From an uncultured Granulosicoccaceae bacterium (lineage in GTDB: Bacteria; Pseudomonadota; Gammaproteobacteria; Granulosicoccales; Granulosicoccaceae), in assembly GCA_937958675.1 (NCBI GenBank), contig CALGND010000099.1, forward strand, positions 1 to 35,941: a stretch of 35,941 nucleotides of DNA. The letters run 5' to 3'. A program made the position numbers and the translations under genes. The notes beneath the pieces were generated by a model, which saw only the letters and a program-made list of their open reading frames with translations, searched no databases and was not told the origin of the DNA. This document shows positions 24,144-31,727 of the stretch, piece after piece (position 1 is the stretch's first letter; the number at the start of each line of letters is the position of its first letter).

Positions 24144-24994
24144 TAAAGCACATAGTTAACGCCCAAGCGGTACGCCGTTGCAGTATACAGAGCACTGTAT
24201 TCCTCCATATCCGCATGTTCCCAAGCATCGCCTAAATCCATATTCCAATTAATCATAACCATGACGCGCCCGTCGTCATCTAAGATACCGCGCCATCGAG
24301 GCGTTTGTCGCGAGGAGTTGCTTTCAAGCACATTAAACGATTTTGAAATGGGTAACTCCCATGTCTCGCCTGGGTTTAAACACAATGCGCGTAAACCGGG
24401 TATTTGAATAAATTCATCTATCGCGAAATGGACATTAAATATTTCATGATTTTGAGGCAAATCAACGATAGGCCGGTCAGGAAACACTTTTGAGATCCAA
24501 CCTTCAAACTGCTCCCACTGATGGCTACCGTGAAAATCGTCCACCAATAGAAAACCACCACGCATCAAATACTCATTAAGATTTTCGGCCTCGGGGTCGG
24601 ATATTGATGCAAAGCCGGCTTCAACGATGTACAGCATTGGATAATCGAACAAACGATCGTCCACCAGGGAAATCGATTGGCTGTCCTCGTTTGTATCAAC
24701 CAATGTGAGGCGCTTCATTGCGGCAATAAAATGTGGCTCTGATTCAGAGCAGTCAGCCTGCCAATGCGGATAACCAATGCGATCGCCAAGATCTTCGATC
24801 GCTTGCTGATTGTCAGAAAATATCAATCGTGAAAACGTAAACTCGCCATTGGCAACGCCAGGTAGCGCCTTGGGGCAATCTGGCCGTTGCGGCGAGGTAC
24901 AAATGGCGAGCTGAGCAACAGCAGGTGCAGCCGCTAATATCGACACTAAGACGGTTATCAGAGAGCTGACTAACAGGTTTGCAGAGGTTTTCAC
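24128..24994 (-). CDS. Exported DUF4159 domain protein
   Basis: 288 residues with a Sec signal (hydrophobic LLVSSLITVLVSILAA, then APAVAQ, cleavage near 27/28). The body fits DUF4159: ANGEFTFSRLIFSDNQ, DDRLFDYPMLYIVEAGFASI, LMRGGFLLVDDFHGSHQW, then FPDRPIVDLPQNHEIFN and a C-terminal GRVMVMINWNMDLGDAWEHA. The fold resembles a glutamine-amidotransferase-like alpha/beta domain, but no catalytic set is evident, so a non-enzymatic role is possible. The start is GTG 24994, the only usable start. In other bacteria DUF4159 often accompanies vWA proteins; here the nearest vWA gene is 12 kb away. The fasciclin lipoprotein gene lies 120 bp upstream on the same strand. Confidence 0.8.
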   Translation of the reverse strand: MKTSANLLVSSLITVLVSILAAAPAVAQLAICTSPQRPDCPKALPGVANGEFTFSRLIFSDNQQAIEDLGDRIGYPHWQADCSESEPHFIAAMKRLTLVDTNEDSQSISLVDDRLFDYPMLYIVEAGFASISDPEAENLNEYLMRGGFLLVDDFHGSHQWEQFEGWISKVFPDRPIVDLPQNHEIFNVHFAIDEFIQIPGLRALCLNPGETWELPISKSFNVLESNSSRQTPRWRGILDDDGRVMVMINWNMDLGDAWEHADMEEYSALYTATAYRLGVNYVLYGMTH

Positions 24995-25115
24995 TGATTG
25001 AGTATTCTCGAATTTGAGCAGCCATACTACTAGCTATCTATAGCAGTTGGTCAGCAAATTCGCTGTAGAGTTCCTAAAAAAAGCCCGGTGCGTGCCCACC
25101 GGGCAAAAACAAGAC

Positions 25116-26528
25116 TTACGGTACGAGTACCGCGTCGAGTACATGGATGATGCCGTTAGAGGCTCTAATATCAGTCGTTACAATCTTGCTACTATTAATA
25201 AACAAGCCGCCCGACTTCTGCTTAAGCACGACGCGATCACCGTTAGCCATTTCGATTGATACACCCACTTTGCCTTCAAGCGTTGCACCATCGAGCTCTG
25301 TACCAGTGATCACGTGATATAACAAAATATTTCGTAACGTCGCAGGATCTGCTAACAAGGCTTGAATGGTGTCTTCGCCCAACAGAGCAAAGGCTGCATC
25401 GGTTGGCGCAAACACTGTGTACAAATCTTGGCCATGACCGATCGCCACATCTAAGCCGGTGGCCTCTAGTGCCGCTACGAAGGTATTAAAATTTCCTGCA
25501 TCACGTGCCGTATCAATCAAGTTTTTAGCTGCCGGGGTATCAACCGGTGGCAGCAGCACGGTGTCGATAACGTGGATCACACCATTGCTAGCCAGAACAT
25601 CAGTTGTAATAACTCTAGATTGATTGATCAACAGATTTTGCCCATCCAGTGTCAACGCAGTGGAATCACCATTAGCCATTTCAACCGTTGTGCCCACTAA
25701 GCTAAGCGCAGTGGTTGAATCAATCGCTGCTCCTGCAATGACGTGATACAACAAAATATCCCGCAGTTCGTCTGGATTGGCCAGCAGATTATTCAGTGCC
25801 TGGTCACCTAACTTGGCAAAGGCTTCTTCACTGGGCGCAAATACAGTAAAGGTATTGCTTTCATCAGCAAGAACGCTATCAAGCCCAGTGGCCTGCAACG
25901 CGGCGACTAATGTTGGAAAGCCAGCGGCAACCGCTGTATCGGTAATGTTGCCTTGTACCTGCATTGGGTCCGCTGGTGGCAACATGACTGCATCGATCAC
26001 ATGAATAATGCCGTTGCTGGCTCTTACGTCAGCAGTGATCACATTTGCCATATTGATCATCAACTGCCCCTCATTTAGTGTAATCGCACTTTCGTCGCCA
26101 TTAGCCATAGTGACCGTACTTCCCGCAAGGCCTATGGCTGTCGCAGCATCGACTTCACCGGGGAGTACGTGATACAGCAATATGTCACGCAACGTGTCGG
26201 GATCGGCAAGTAAACCTTCTAACGTCTCTGTGCCAAGCGCTGCGAAGGCCTCATCAGTCGGTGCAAACACCGTGAACGTAGAGGACTCATCAGCTAAAAC
26301 AGAAATTAAGTCGGTTGCTTGTAACGCTGCAGCCAAAGTAGTGAATGATCCAGCTTCCACAGCTGTTTCAACAATGTTAAGCGCGGGCGAGTCATCAGCA
26401 ATCGTTTGCGAACTGTTACCAGTTTCTGGTGTTTGGGCAGTCGCCCTTACTGTTGTCGCTGAATCCGAGCAAGCGGTGAGTATCAAAGCCCCAATCAGCC
26501 CGAGTATCGTTATTCCTGTTTTAAACAT
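25116..26528 (-). CDS. Lipoprotein with three fasciclin (FAS1) domains
   Basis: 470 residues with a lipoprotein signal ending in lipobox LTAC (C20), a short Thr/Ser linker, and three FAS1 domains at about 51-185, 195-328 and 337-470. Each has the two hallmark boxes: TFTVFAPTDEAFAALG (H1), varied only slightly, and the second box around VITADVRASNGIIHVIDAV. The YH dipeptide in LLYHV is present in all three. FAS1 domains mediate adhesion in bacteria and eukaryotes, so a surface or periplasmic adhesion role is likely. The start is well supported by GGAGG five bases upstream. The gene is divergent from the histidine kinase gene across a repeat-rich operator region, suggesting it is a target of that two-component system. 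Confidence 0.93.
   Translation of the reverse strand: MFKTGITILGLIGALILTACSDSATTVRATAQTPETGNSSQTIADDSPALNIVETAVEAGSFTTLAAALQATDLISVLADESSTFTVFAPTDEAFAALGTETLEGLLADPDTLRDILLYHVLPGEVDAATAIGLAGSTVTMANGDESAITLNEGQLMINMANVITADVRASNGIIHVIDAVMLPPADPMQVQGNITDTAVAAGFPTLVAALQATGLDSVLADESNTFTVFAPSEEAFAKLGDQALNNLLANPDELRDILLYHVIAGAAIDSTTALSLVGTTVEMANGDSTALTLDGQNLLINQSRVITTDVLASNGVIHVIDTVLLPPVDTPAAKNLIDTARDAGNFNTFVAALEATGLDVAIGHGQDLYTVFAPTDAAFALLGEDTIQALLADPATLRNILLYHVITGTELDGATLEGKVGVSIEMANGDRVVLKQKSGGLFINSSKIVTTDIRASNGIIHVLDAVLVP
25119..26378 (-). repeat. Three tandem FAS1-encoding repeats
   Basis: The units cover about 25974-26378, 25545-25946 and 25119-25520, each roughly 400 bp. Their protein products differ by about 40-60%, but the segments around the H1 and H2 boxes are still recognisably similar at the DNA level, so they come from internal duplication. 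Confidence 0.8.
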
Positions 26529-26602
26529 ATAACCTCCAGTGGTAGTTTTATTGATCTGTAAGGGCTTTAATTCCCTATAAGTGACAAGTTACTCCCACCG
26601 CA

Positions 26603-26655
26603 GTGAACGCCCAGTGAGCGCCCATAAGGTGCCGTTCACGCCCCGTTCACATCAA
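26603..26655. promoter_or_regulatory. Operator-like array: two 11-bp direct repeats facing two more
   Basis: GTGAACGCCCA (26603-26613) is followed directly by GTGAGCGCCCA (26614-26624). After nine bases come GTTCACGCCCC (26634-26644) and GTTCACATCAA (26645-26655), whose GTTCAC is the reverse complement of GTGAAC. The 11-bp period is what OmpR-family regulators use. The array is centred between the fasciclin and kinase genes, about 75 bp from each start. Confidence 0.6.
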
Positions 26656-26731
26656 TACCCCGGATGTGACATATCATTTCAACGACTCAACTACTGATGT
26701 GGCAAATATGAAAAAAACGCAGGGGCTGAAG

Positions 26732-28021
26732 ATGCAATCTCATCTTCGACGCGCCTTCTTATTGCAATTGCTGATCATTAGTATTGCAACAATCGCTGGC
26801 ATTGCAGCGGCTAGCGCCATCGCAGAAAAGATATTGGTCAACCGAGCGTTGCAGGCAGAGGCCGATTTTTTTTGGGATATGCGCGCGCAAGATCATGCAT
26901 TCCCGGTACCCGCTACTGTTAATTTGCAGGGGTACAACTGGCAAGGTGATGACAACAATATTCCAGACGCCTTAAGTGAACTACCCGTCGGCCAACATAG
27001 AGTGATGCTGCAAGGGGATGGTCGCATTGTTCATATCAGCGAACAAAACGGAAACAAACTTGCCTTATTGTTTCAAGATGAAACCGTATCAAAATTGTCC
27101 TTCTATTTTGGAACAGTGCCGTTAGCCTTAGTGTTGTTGTTCATGTATGGAATGGCGTTCTTTGCATACTCGTCTAGCCGCAGAGCAGTTTCGCCAATCG
27201 CTCAGCTGGCAGACACCATCGAAAATTTCGATTTTGATTCTCGAGATGCAAACGAGCTAGAACTTAGTGCTTTGGCAGGTGGGCAATCTTCAGAAACTCG
27301 CATACTCGGCGATGCGCTTACACACTTTGTACAACGTAGCACGGCATCGGTCGAACGCGAACGAGACTTTGCTCGCTATGCATCCCACGAACTTCGCAAT
27401 CCGCTAGCAGTCATTAAGGGTTCGGCATCCAATCTATCGATAAGCTGTAACAACGACAAGTGTCATCGCAGTGTTGATCGGATATTGCGCGCATCCAATC
27501 ATATGATCGATTTAATAAGCACCTTACTGCTGCTGGCTCGTGAACAAAAAACTGAGGAAGATTGCTCACCTATTAACGTCAATAATATCGCTGACGAGCT
27601 GATAGCTGATTTTCAGGAAGTCTTGCCTAAAAGCTCTGTAAACATGCGGGCAAAACATAACGCTCAGTTAGACATAATTGCTGCAGAACCAGCACTGCGA
27701 ATTGTTGCGGGGAATGTGCTTCGAAACGCTTGGCAATATACGCAAAATGGTTTAGTGGAGTGCGTAATCAATGCCGATTCTATTCAGGTTATCGATACTG
27801 GACCAGGGGTTAGCAAAGCTAATCAACAACGCATTTTTGAACCTTTCTTTAGAGTATCCAATCAAGCAGGCGCTAGCGGCCACGGCCTCGGCTTGGCACT
27901 AGCCAAGAAGCTTTGCGATAACCATGGTTGGTTACTCTCCATTGACAGCGAACTAGGTAGCGGTACAACCGTCCGTATCATCTTTACCAATTCGGTAGCC
28001 GGTGCCAGCGATGGTATGTAG
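26732..28021 (+). CDS. Sensor histidine kinase of a two-component system
   Basis: 429 residues from ATG 26732, chosen because AGGGG lies six bases upstream; ATG 26708 and GTG 26666 are in frame but lack a ribosome site. The first membrane helix is at about 10-32, a short ~90-residue periplasmic loop follows, and the second helix at about 123-147. A HAMP-like linker leads to the HisKA box FARYASHELRNPLAVIKGS with H219. The ATPase domain has NVLRNAWQYTQNG (N332), VIDTGPGV (D355) and GHGLGLALAKKL (383-394). All are intact, so it should autophosphorylate. The small sensor loop suggests detection of a membrane or small-ligand signal. The 3' end overlaps the convergent response regulator gene by 69 bp. 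Confidence 0.92.
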   Translation: MQSHLRRAFLLQLLIISIATIAGIAAASAIAEKILVNRALQAEADFFWDMRAQDHAFPVPATVNLQGYNWQGDDNNIPDALSELPVGQHRVMLQGDGRIVHISEQNGNKLALLFQDETVSKLSFYFGTVPLALVLLFMYGMAFFAYSSSRRAVSPIAQLADTIENFDFDSRDANELELSALAGGQSSETRILGDALTHFVQRSTASVERERDFARYASHELRNPLAVIKGSASNLSISCNNDKCHRSVDRILRASNHMIDLISTLLLLAREQKTEEDCSPINVNNIADELIADFQEVLPKSSVNMRAKHNAQLDIIAAEPALRIVAGNVLRNAWQYTQNGLVECVINADSIQVIDTGPGVSKANQQRIFEPFFRVSNQAGASGHGLGLALAKKLCDNHGWLLSIDSELGSGTTVRIIFTNSVAGASDGM

Positions 28022-28669
28022 TAGCTTTTCTGTGTAGGGCTTATCAACCGCTTTACGCAATTTGTAAATTTGGCTACGTAGCGTATCGCTAGCCGGTGGA
28101 TCATCACCCCATAGTTGGTTCTCTAACTCTTCACGGCGCACAATATTTGGTGCATGTTGCAATAAGGTTGACAGGATTTCAAATCCAACCGGCGTTACCG
28201 TGATCGTTTCTCCGCGCCGTAAAACAGTGCGTGTTCCAAAATCTAGGCTCAAGTCGTCAACAGACAACAATTGGCTAGCCGCCAGTCGATTACTACGCTT
28301 GTGCAGCGATCGGATACGGGCAACCAATTCTGGCATATCAAATGGCTTCACCACGTAATCATCTGCGCCTACTTCAAAACCGTTAAGCTTATCAGCAAGC
28401 TCATCCCTGGCAGTCATCATCAATATGGGAGTTGTATCGTGATCCTGCTCGCGCAGTTTTTTGCAGAGGGCAAACCCGTCTATCCCTGGCAGCATGATGT
28501 CCATAATGATCACATCGAAGTCAGCTTGCTTCGCAACATGCATGGCAGTCATACCATCAGCGGCGTAATCAACCGACGCGCCCATGGATTCCAAGAACTC
28601 GATCACAGTACTGGCAAGATCGTGGTGATCCTCAACAAGAAGGATGTTTAGGTTTTGCAGGGGTTGCAT
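27953..28669 (-). CDS. OmpR-family response regulator
   Basis: 238 residues. The receiver domain has the acid pair E13/D14, phosphoacceptor D57 in IIMDIMLPG, T86 and K108 in VVKPFDMPEL. The C-terminal winged helix (about 135-232) shows the usual VTPVGFEILSTLLQHA, NIVRREELENQLWGDD, SDTLRSQIYKLRKAVD and TIAGTGYRI. GGGGAAA precedes the start ATG 28669. It is almost certainly the partner of the convergent histidine kinase, though the genes are tail to tail rather than in an operon. Its likely targets are the direct-repeat array at 26603-26655 and possibly the related palindrome at 34994-35009. Its last 22 codons and stop lie antisense to the kinase C-terminus. Confidence 0.93.
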   Translation of the reverse strand: MQPLQNLNILLVEDHHDLASTVIEFLESMGASVDYAADGMTAMHVAKQADFDVIIMDIMLPGIDGFALCKKLREQDHDTTPILMMTARDELADKLNGFEVGADDYVVKPFDMPELVARIRSLHKRSNRLAASQLLSVDDLSLDFGTRTVLRRGETITVTPVGFEILSTLLQHAPNIVRREELENQLWGDDPPASDTLRSQIYKLRKAVDKPYTEKLLHTIAGTGYRIGKDDTDGCTAT

Positions 28670-28901
28670 ATAATTTCCCCGGATTTATCGTTTAGGTGTG
28701 TTACTTATTCGGGTTATAACTGCCGCTGGATCACCCATTTACTCAGTTTTAGCTGTGATTATTTTTGGGGAGGTATCGAGGATTTTTATGGGTGTTAGTA
28801 CGCAGCGATTGCAGCAACAGCACTAGCGGGCATTTTATTCACGCCATCTATCTATCGCAATATTGGCAATCACACGGGCTTTGTCTATTAGTACCAAAAG
28901 A

Positions 28902-28930
28902 TTGACAACCGCGACACTCTTTAGTATTTT
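28902..28930 (+). promoter_or_regulatory. Sigma-70 promoter of the tandem paralogue genes
   Basis: TTGACA (28902-28907, perfect) is followed by a 17-base spacer and TATTTT (28925-28930, four of six). Transcription would start near 28937, giving a leader of about 140 bases before ATG 29077. Confidence 0.55.
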
Positions 28931-28941
28931 AAATGCAGGCC

Positions 28942-29058
28942 AGCACAGCCAGCCGCTCGCGCCCTTTTGGGTTCGGCGAATGTGCTAATTCCCTTCAAAT
29001 CATCAGCTTTTTTAGCTGGCGGATCACTGGCAATGCGAGCACCAGCAAATAATCCGCC
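28942..29058 (+). promoter_or_regulatory. Structured 5' leader with two nested stem-loops
   Basis: First element: AGCACA (28942-28947) with TGTGCT (28981-28986), enclosing GCCG/CGGC (28952-28955 with 28974-28977) and CCC-TTTT-GGG (28962-28971). Second element: GGCGGAT (29018-29024) with ATCCGCC (29052-29058), enclosing CTGG/CCAG (29027-29030 with 29042-29045). The second ends three bases before the AAAAGG ribosome site. No known riboswitch class is recognised. Confidence 0.45.
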
Positions 29059-29076
29059 CCTAAAAGGTTGAACCCC

Positions 29077-29568
29077 ATGCTGTCAAAAAACGAAACGCGC
29101 GCTAAGAGGCTACGCAATCTACTAAGCGAGCATGACCTACAGCTTGATCACGCTGTCTGTACTGAAATCATTTCTAAAACCGGGAACTACCCCGATTGGA
29201 ATACCCACGCGGCAAACCTCAGTAAAAACCAGCAAATTGCTGAGCAGTTTCTCGATGAGTTGATTGAAGGTGTATTGGAGGTTAGCTATACAAAATTTAC
29301 GCGGCGGTTCGAAGAAATATTTCTTGTCAGTTTTCCTGAATCCACTTTTTTAAAAGAAATGCGGCATGTCAATGATGAACTAGGAAAGTACCTTGGCCGA
29401 GAGTTTATGGGTAGCTTAAGTGGTATCAAAAACCCTAATGACGATAGATACCCCAATCACGTTCGGTACATCTGGCGTTGTTTTTTTGAGAACAAGGAAG
29501 AGCTTATAAGAGTCGGCATTTATATAAAAGACAACACACACTACGTGAGTACAGCCGGCTCCGTCTAA
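29077..29568 (+). CDS. Tandem orphan protein A with a glyoxalase-associated N-terminus
   Basis: 163 residues from ATG 29077, with AAAAGG nine bases upstream; an in-frame TTG at 29068 is rejected. The first ~60 residues (RAKRLRNLLSEHDLQLDHAV, CTEIISKTGNYPDWNTHAA) match the short helical module that precedes some glyoxalase-superfamily proteins, with its DWNT signature. The rest has no glyoxalase fold that I can see: a helical KNQQIAEQFLDELIEG, then F-rich segments ending in FLGRE-like and YPNHVRYIWRCFF motifs and a C-terminal beta hairpin (GIYIKDNTHYVS). No signal peptide, so it is cytoplasmic. It is paralogous along its whole length to the next gene. Function is unknown. Confidence 0.72.
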   Translation: MLSKNETRAKRLRNLLSEHDLQLDHAVCTEIISKTGNYPDWNTHAANLSKNQQIAEQFLDELIEGVLEVSYTKFTRRFEEIFLVSFPESTFLKEMRHVNDELGKYLGREFMGSLSGIKNPNDDRYPNHVRYIWRCFFENKEELIRVGIYIKDNTHYVSTAGSV

Positions 29569-29697
29569 ATAAGCACAGATGCTTACCAATCAACGGTGAT
29601 GTTTAACGGTATCAGCTTGCTACAACTAGACGAACTAATTTTTCTCAAGGCGATCACTGCCTACTGCTCACACCCATCAGGGTAAGGAAAGCACACT

Positions 29698-30192
29698 ATG
29701 TATACAGCCATCGAAGTCAAAAAACACGCCTCCAGATTGGGGCAAGTGCTAAATGAGTTAAACCACGAGCTAAAACACTCGCATTGCCTAGAAATCATCT
29801 CTAAATTAGAAGGATTTCCCGATTGGAATACCCACACGGCGGAGCTCAACAAGAACCAACAAATTGCGGAACAGTTCCTTGATGAAATACTCGCAGCGGA
29901 AGCGGAGCTCAACTTCGTAAAATTCACTCAACGTTTTGAACCAAAATATATTACCAATTTTACCGAATCTGAATTTTTAAGAGAAATGCAGGATATACGG
30001 GAAGACTACGGCACCTATATTCGCCGAGAGTTTTTGGGCTGCCTAGCTGGCGAGGAACGCCCTGACGGCCGATACCCAAATCGAGTCAGATACGTTTGGC
30101 GCGGTTTCTTTGACAAAAACGAAGTGCTCATTACGGCCGGCGTTTATCACAAAAATGGTGTCTATTACCTTGCGGGGGTTTTCTATCAGTAG
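29698..30192 (+). CDS. Tandem orphan protein B, paralogue of the preceding gene
   Basis: 164 residues, with AAGGA at proper spacing before ATG 29698. It aligns end to end with the preceding protein: HCLEIISKLEGFPDWNTHTA, KNQQIAEQFLDEILAAE, FTQRFE, RREFLGCLAGE, YPNRVRYVWRGFFDKNE and GVYHKNGVYYLAG. By eye the two share about half their residues. The conserved pieces are DWNTH, NQQIAEQFLDE, RREFxGxLxG and VRYxWRxFF, which mark probable structural or binding sites. The 129 bp between the two genes hold no clear promoter, so they are likely co-transcribed. The family is unknown to me beyond the N-terminal module. Confidence 0.72.
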   Translation: MYTAIEVKKHASRLGQVLNELNHELKHSHCLEIISKLEGFPDWNTHTAELNKNQQIAEQFLDEILAAEAELNFVKFTQRFEPKYITNFTESEFLREMQDIREDYGTYIRREFLGCLAGEERPDGRYPNRVRYVWRGFFDKNEVLITAGVYHKNGVYYLAGVFYQ

Positions 30193-30436
30193 AACGCTTT
30201 ATATCCACAATCAATTTGTGCAAAATACGAACAAACATTCCCGCGGGGTCGTGTGCGGTTTGAGCTCTTGATTTAGTTGGATGCTTTTTTAGTGTGCTTC
30301 GCAGATTTTTAGGGCTAAGTAACGGGGGATTGTTTTCTTTGATCTGGATAGTTTGAGTAACGTGGGCTGAAACGGAGGAACCGCAGCGAGATGTTGGTTT
30401 GGGTTCTAGCACGGATTACTCGGCCGAGCAGTGTTA

Positions 30437-30526
30437 TGGCGGAGAGTGAGGGATTCGAACCCCCGGACGGTTTAACCCGTCAACAGTTTTCAAGACTGCC
30501 GCATTCGACCACTCTGCCAACTCTCC
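30437..30526 (-). tRNA. serT: tRNA-Ser(UGA)
   Basis: A 90-base tRNA on the minus strand. The acceptor stem GGAGAGT (30526-30520) pairs with ACTCTCC (30447-30441), followed by discriminator G and an encoded CCA (30439-30437). The anticodon loop is CTTGAAA, anticodon TGA. A long variable arm (GACGG with CCGTC) and the GGTTCGAATCC T-arm confirm the serine type. A TAGAAT at 30541-30536 could be its -10 box. The long antisense frame over it is spurious. Confidence 0.96.
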
Positions 30527-30617
30527 GAGCGGCGTATTCTATCGCAATCGGAGGCGTGTGTGGGTTTCGGATGAAATTCACATTTTTTGGTCATTTCGGG
30601 TCAATTAGTATTGCAGC

Positions 30618-30648
30618 TTGAAAAATGGGCAACTTTCCCCCATATACT
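30618..30648 (+). promoter_or_regulatory. Possible promoter of the BI-1 family gene
   Basis: TTGAAA (30618-30623) and TATACT (30643-30648) each match the consensus at five of six positions, but the spacer is 19 bases. It would give a leader of about 105 bases before ATG 30762. Confidence 0.35.
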
Positions 30649-30761
30649 CACTCAATACAGGTGATAGAATGTTGAAAAGGCTGTGGAATTACCATTCTCA
30701 GCCGCTTTATTACCTAAACCCGTTTCCAACTACACTTAATTAGAGGAATCTTGGAGAAACC

Positions 30762-31439
30762 ATGGCTGACTTAAACTCAATTTCACAGTCCAAAACACGG
30801 TCAAGTGAAAGTATTCTCGCTACCAACAAAGTACTGAGAAGTACTTACGCATTGCTGGCCATGACACTGTTATTTAGTGCGGTAATGGCAGTAGTATCAA
30901 TGTACGTTGGCATTCCACGCGGCGCGGCAATGATTTGCACTTTTGCAGGCATTGGCATCATGATGTTCGTATTGCCAAAATTTGAAAATTCTTCGACTGG
31001 TATTGGCATGGTATTCCTAGCCACAGGCTTACTCGGTTTGGGCATCGGTCCAATGATTGCGGCCTACCTATCCTATCCAAACGGCCCAGCGACTGTAGCA
31101 ACTGCAATGGCTGGCACAGGCGGTATTTTCTTAGCGTTAAGCGGCTATGTTTTAACCACTAAAAAAGACTTCTCGTTCATGGGTGGCTTTTTGATGGTTG
31201 GTTTAATCGTTTTGTTTGGCGCAATCATTGTTAGCTTGTTTACAGCAATGCCTGCTTTAAACATGGCTATCTCTGCTGGCATGATCTTATTGATGAGTGG
31301 CTTTCTACTGTTTGATACTAGCCGTATCATTAACGGTGGCGAAACAAACTACATCCGGGCAACTGTTTCGTTGTTCATCAACATTTTCAATATCTTCACA
31401 AGTCTTCTACATCTTCTTGGTGTGATGGGCGACGACTAA
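30762..31439 (+). CDS. Bax inhibitor-1 / YccA family membrane protein
   Basis: 225 residues with about seven membrane helices beginning near residue 26 (LRSTYALLAMTLLFSAVMAV). The family pattern is clear: RGAAMICTFAGIGIMMF, then GLLGLGIGPMIAAYL, and the C-terminal LLMSGFLLFDTSRIINGG followed by ATVSLFINIFNIFTSLLHLL. The FDTSRII stretch carries the aspartate conserved in this family's proton/calcium-sensing site. E. coli homologues YccA and YbhL are inner-membrane proteins; YccA modulates FtsH. GGAG lies a few bases before ATG 30762. It is monocistronic or co-transcribed with the small membrane protein downstream. Confidence 0.92.
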   Translation: MADLNSISQSKTRSSESILATNKVLRSTYALLAMTLLFSAVMAVVSMYVGIPRGAAMICTFAGIGIMMFVLPKFENSSTGIGMVFLATGLLGLGIGPMIAAYLSYPNGPATVATAMAGTGGIFLALSGYVLTTKKDFSFMGGFLMVGLIVLFGAIIVSLFTAMPALNMAISAGMILLMSGFLLFDTSRIINGGETNYIRATVSLFINIFNIFTSLLHLLGVMGDD

Positions 31440-31492
31440 GTCGCTGGTTAACTTAATTACAAGTTAGCTCGCTACTAGTTATAAAAGCCAAT

Positions 31493-31518
31493 GTGGGCTG
31501 GTTGAATAACCGGCCCAC
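31493..31518 (+). terminator. 11-bp hairpin between the BI-1 gene and the small membrane protein gene
   Basis: GTGGGCTGGTT (31493-31503) pairs with AACCGGCCCAC (31508-31518), including one G-T pair, loop GAAT. It ends one base before the next gene's GGAG ribosome site and lacks a T-run, so it may equally modulate translation of the downstream gene or stabilise mRNA ends. Confidence 0.4.
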
Positions 31519-31529
31519 TGGAGATACTG

Positions 31530-31715
31530 ATGGATTGGATGAAAATAGTTTGGGCCCTGTTGCTTGGTTTTTTTATCTGGCGAATGATACCAACCGCTAG
31601 TCACTGGCTCAAACATGGCCCGAAAGGCAGCTCCAAAGAATGGATGACAACAGCGATGCTACTTGGCGGTGTGGTTTTGTTTGTTCTACTACTGATGAAA
31701 TCAGTAGCCCGCTGA
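31530..31715 (+). CDS. Small membrane protein of unknown function (61 aa)
   Basis: Two hydrophobic helices (about 5-20 and 42-57) flank a basic loop, SHWLKHGPKGSSKEW, and the protein ends VAR. GGAG (31520-31523) lies six bases upstream of ATG 31530, giving good support for a short gene. It follows the BI-1 gene by 90 bp and is convergent with the ureohydrolase gene, whose stop is 12 bp away. I recognise no family with certainty. Confidence 0.75.
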   Translation: MDWMKIVWALLLGFFIWRMIPTASHWLKHGPKGSSKEWMTTAMLLGGVVLFVLLLMKSVAR

Positions 31716-31727
31716 TGACACTAAAAA

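Larger units (their letters stand above)
28670..29076. other. 407-bp intergenic region with a promoter and structured leader
   Basis: The first 230 bp, upstream of the response regulator gene, show no coding frame and no recognised RNA. The second part holds the promoter at 28902-28930 and the nested stem-loops at 28942-29058 described separately. Confidence 0.5.

Noticed and set aside
28800-29060. Possible integron cassette array (small orphan genes separated by stem-loops)
   Set aside because: No GTTRRRY/RYYYAAC core pair of attC sites was found around either orphan gene, and no integrase is present.
30131-30412. 93-codon minus-strand frame after the second orphan gene
   Set aside because: It overlaps the 3' end of a better-supported gene, has no ribosome site and shows low-complexity basic composition typical of noise.
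30419-30428. CTCGGCCGAG palindrome next to the tRNA as its terminator
   Set aside because: There is no loop and no U-run on the minus strand, and ten-base palindromes are common.
30391-30621. Open frame with GFEPPDG-like protein across the tRNA
   Set aside because: It is the antisense strand of tRNA-Ser, a well-known source of spurious proteins; no ribosome site supports it.
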